Source: Pedobacter cryoconitis
Lineage (GTDB): Bacteria > Bacteroidota > Bacteroidia > Sphingobacteriales > Sphingobacteriaceae
Assembly (NCBI RefSeq): GCF_014200605.1
Contig: NZ_JACHCE010000003.1
Location: 186,001 to 250,000 of the forward strand
Direction: 5' to 3'
DNA: 64,000 nt
Of this stretch, positions 61,906 to 64,000 are shown one piece after another; position 1 is the first letter of the stretch; each line of letters starts with the position of its first letter. The translations under genes and the position numbers were made by a program. The notes beneath the pieces are model-generated. The model worked only from the letters and a program-made list of their open reading frames with translations, was not told the origin of the DNA and made no database searches.

Positions 61906-62841
61906 TTAATCTAGTATAACCGGCCCCTTTTTATTAACCGGAGATACAAATGAAAGACTGTTAATCTGAATAGATTTCAATTGTTTTTGCAGTGCAACGG
62001 TGATCCGTCCTGCAGTATCCTGATCTTTAGTCAGTGCAAATACAGAGGGCCCTGAACCGGAGATCCCAAAACTAATCGCTCCCAGCTCCATTGCAATACT
62101 TCTCATTTTATAAAAATCAGGAATTAAAATAGATCTTGTAGGCTCTACCAATACGTCAACCATACTCCTGCCAATCAAATCATAATCATTCGTAAACAGA
62201 CCGGTGACCAGGCCTGCTACATTTCCCCATTGTTTAACCGCATCTTTCAGAAAAACTTTAGAACGGATCATTTGCCGCGCATCTTTAGTCGGTACATCCA
62301 CTTCAGGATAAACAATAGCTGCGCACATATCCTGTGGAAAAGGAAGACTGATGACGTCCAGAGGTTCATAACTTCTAACCAACACAAAACCACCCAGTAA
62401 AGCAGGTGCAACATTATCTGCATGCCCGTAACCGCAAGCCAGTTCCTCTCCTTTCATGGCAAAAGGCACCAGTTCTTTATTGCTCAGCTGGTTATCAAAT
62501 AAAGTATTAATGGCAAACAGACCAGCCACAGTACTTGCCGAACTTGAACCTAAACCACTCCCGATAGGCATTTTTTTATGCAGTTCAATATCAATTCCTA
62601 TATCAGTACGGCCAATATGTTTCAGGTAATCCTGTACACTGGCACTTACTGTATTTTTTGCCGGATTAAGCGGCAACCGGCCATCATCGCCAGTAATTTT
62701 AGAAATAAGCACACCTGGTTTATCAGTAACCCGCATGATGACTTCATCACCAGGGGCATTCACTGCAAAACCCAAAACATCAAATCCGCAAACTACATTC
62801 GCTACAGTTGCCGGAGCAAAAACTTTTACTGACTCTCTCAT
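61906..62841 (-). CDS. thrB: Homoserine kinase
   Basis: A 311-residue GHMP-family kinase phosphorylating homoserine. ATP-binding motif PIGSGLGSSSASTVAGL and C-terminal GSGPSVFAL are present. Start overlaps the thrA stop by 4 bases, a translational coupling arrangement. Confidence 0.96.
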   Translation of the reverse strand: MRESVKVFAPATVANVVCGFDVLGFAVNAPGDEVIMRVTDKPGVLISKITGDDGRLPLNPAKNTVSASVQDYLKHIGRTDIGIDIELHKKMPIGSGLGSSSASTVAGLFAINTLFDNQLSNKELVPFAMKGEELACGYGHADNVAPALLGGFVLVRSYEPLDVISLPFPQDMCAAIVYPEVDVPTKDARQMIRSKVFLKDAVKQWGNVAGLVTGLFTNDYDLIGRSMVDVLVEPTRSILIPDFYKMRSIAMELGAISFGISGSGPSVFALTKDQDTAGRITVALQKQLKSIQINSLSFVSPVNKKGPVILD

Positions 62842-64000
62842 TTCTTACCTACATTTATAATATCCGCAAATACACCAGCAGCAGTTACCTCAGCACCGGC
62901 ACCAGGCCCTTTAATCACTAAAGGACGATCTTTATACCTGTCAGTCGTAAAAGAAATAATATTATCACTACCCGAAAGCATATAGAAAGGATGAGTCTCA
63001 TCAACCATCTGAAGATTGATTTTAACCTTTCCTTCTTCCAGTCTTCCGATATATCTCAACACCTTATTACCTGCAGCAGCCTGGTTCTTTAAATCCTCAA
63101 AATAAGCTGTTTTTTTTTCAAGTTCCTGATAAAAATCAGCTACGCTGGTCGCAGCCATACAAGCTGGCGGCAGCATACTTTCCAACTCTACATCTGCTTC
63201 TTCCAGTGGGTAACCTGCATCTCTGGCCAGGATCAGCATTTTACGCATAAAGTCTTTTCCATTTAAGTCATCACGGGGATCAGGTTCTGTATATCCCTTT
63301 TCCTGTGCCTCCTTTACAATTTCGTGGAAGAGTACCTCATTTTTAAAGTTATTAAAGATAAAAGAGATCGTCCCTGACAAAATAGCTTCAATACTGAAAA
63401 TATTATCTCCGCTCAGCATCAAATCTTTAAGTGTACGGATGATGGGCAGGCCAGCCCCTACATTCGTTTCATAATGAAAATCTACCCCATATTTACGTGC
63501 TGCTGTTTTAAAAGCATCATATTGCGCATATTCTGCAGAATTACCAATCTTATTACAAGTAACCAGCGAAATACTCGATTCCAATATTTCCTGATAATAA
63601 TTCACCGGATTAACGCTTGCAGTATTGTCCACAAAGACACAATTAGGCAGGTTCATTGCTTTCATCTGCTTCACAAATGAAGCTAAATCTGCTTTTTCAG
63701 CATTGTTATTTAGTTCATTTTCCCAGTCAGCAAGATCCAGTGCAGTTTTACTTACATACATCTGTCTTGAATTACTGATTCCCATCACCTTTACTTCCAG
63801 GTCATTATTTTGAGCAAGAAGCGGGCTTTGCACCAGTAACTGACGGAATAAAGTTTTACCAATATTTCCTGTACCCAGACAAAATACATGAAGTGTTTTT
63901 TTCAGATCTTCAAAAAAGGCATCGTGTACTGCATTTACAGCTTTTGATAAATCTGTTTTTGATAGAATAACTGATATATTGTATTCTGAAGACCCCTGTG
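62838..64000 (-). CDS. thrA: Bifunctional aspartokinase/homoserine dehydrogenase, C-terminal part (5' truncated by window)
   Basis: The frame stays open to the right edge of the window. Visible are the end of the ACT region (QGSSEYNISVIL) and the homoserine dehydrogenase domain with LGTGNIG (NADP binding), NCVFVDNTASVNPVNYYQEI, NVGAGLPIIRTLKDL and a GKDFMRKMLILARDAGY segment. The aspartokinase domain lies outside. It makes homoserine for the thrB/thrC steps and for methionine. Confidence 0.95.
   Translation of the reverse strand, partial: QGSSEYNISVILSKTDLSKAVNAVHDAFFEDLKKTLHVFCLGTGNIGKTLFRQLLVQSPLLAQNNDLEVKVMGISNSRQMYVSKTALDLADWENELNNNAEKADLASFVKQMKAMNLPNCVFVDNTASVNPVNYYQEILESSISLVTCNKIGNSAEYAQYDAFKTAARKYGVDFHYETNVGAGLPIIRTLKDLMLSGDNIFSIEAILSGTISFIFNNFKNEVLFHEIVKEAQEKGYTEPDPRDDLNGKDFMRKMLILARDAGYPLEEADVELESMLPPACMAATSVADFYQELEKKTAYFEDLKNQAAAGNKVLRYIGRLEEGKVKINLQMVDETHPFYMLSGSDNIISFTTDRYKDRPLVIKGPGAGAEVTAAGVFADIINVGKK

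Overview
The window looks like chromosome of a Bacteroidota bacterium, most likely Sphingobacteriaceae and close to Pedobacter. This is inferred from a type IX secretion (T9SS) C-terminal sorting domain at the left edge, a gliding-motility-type CHU_C domain on a 3,653-residue surface protein, a PorP/SprF protein, an OmpA-family protein built like PorE, promoter boxes resembling TAnnTTTG, and start codons with little Shine-Dalgarno sequence. I see no phage, integrase, transposase or CRISPR array. Strain-level naming is not possible by eye.

Layout. 1-5,000: the tail of a T9SS cargo gene, a GAF protein, a YqhD-like aldehyde reductase, a lone receiver domain and the PorE-like protein. 4,832-16,818: PorP/SprF and the giant repeat protein upstream of it. 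Together with the PorE-like gene they form one minus-strand group, read as a surface adhesin with its own outer-membrane secretion and anchoring partners. A NACHT-like P-loop NTPase (17,153) diverges from the giant gene. 19,700-31,500: a subtilase, siroheme methyltransferase and Rrf2 regulator, a sterol-desaturase-type oxygenase, a sigma-54 activator convergent with a hybrid histidine kinase, and a compact four-gene alkylation-repair operon in which the Ada sensor domain is a separate protein.

32,370-36,900 is the most interesting region: three short double-glycine precursors around an HlyD-type adaptor and a C39-peptidase ABC exporter. The leaders are nearly the same, the cores are Cys-free and nearly neutral, two of the genes share a promoter and 5' leader RNA sequence, and a related hairpin follows each precursor. 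It is a complete export and maturation cassette for unmodified peptides (bacteriocin or signal), with no recognisable immunity gene.

36,900-45,000: an AraC regulator, an MDR oxidoreductase, a DUF417 membrane protein, a secreted glycoside-hydrolase-like protein, a thiolase and a lipoprotein chitinase. 45,000-46,950: three tRNA-fMet/tRNA-Glu pairs, two of them identical over 193 bp, separated partly by 1.3 kb without convincing genes. 47,000-64,000 is housekeeping: era, der, a glycosyltransferase, an S41 protease, murQ, a BI-1 protein, a SAM-I riboswitch with metH and metF, a META lipoprotein, and the thrA-thrB-thrC operon, with thrA cut by the window edge. Methionine (metH/metF) and threonine (thrABC) synthesis therefore converge on each other across a shared terminator.
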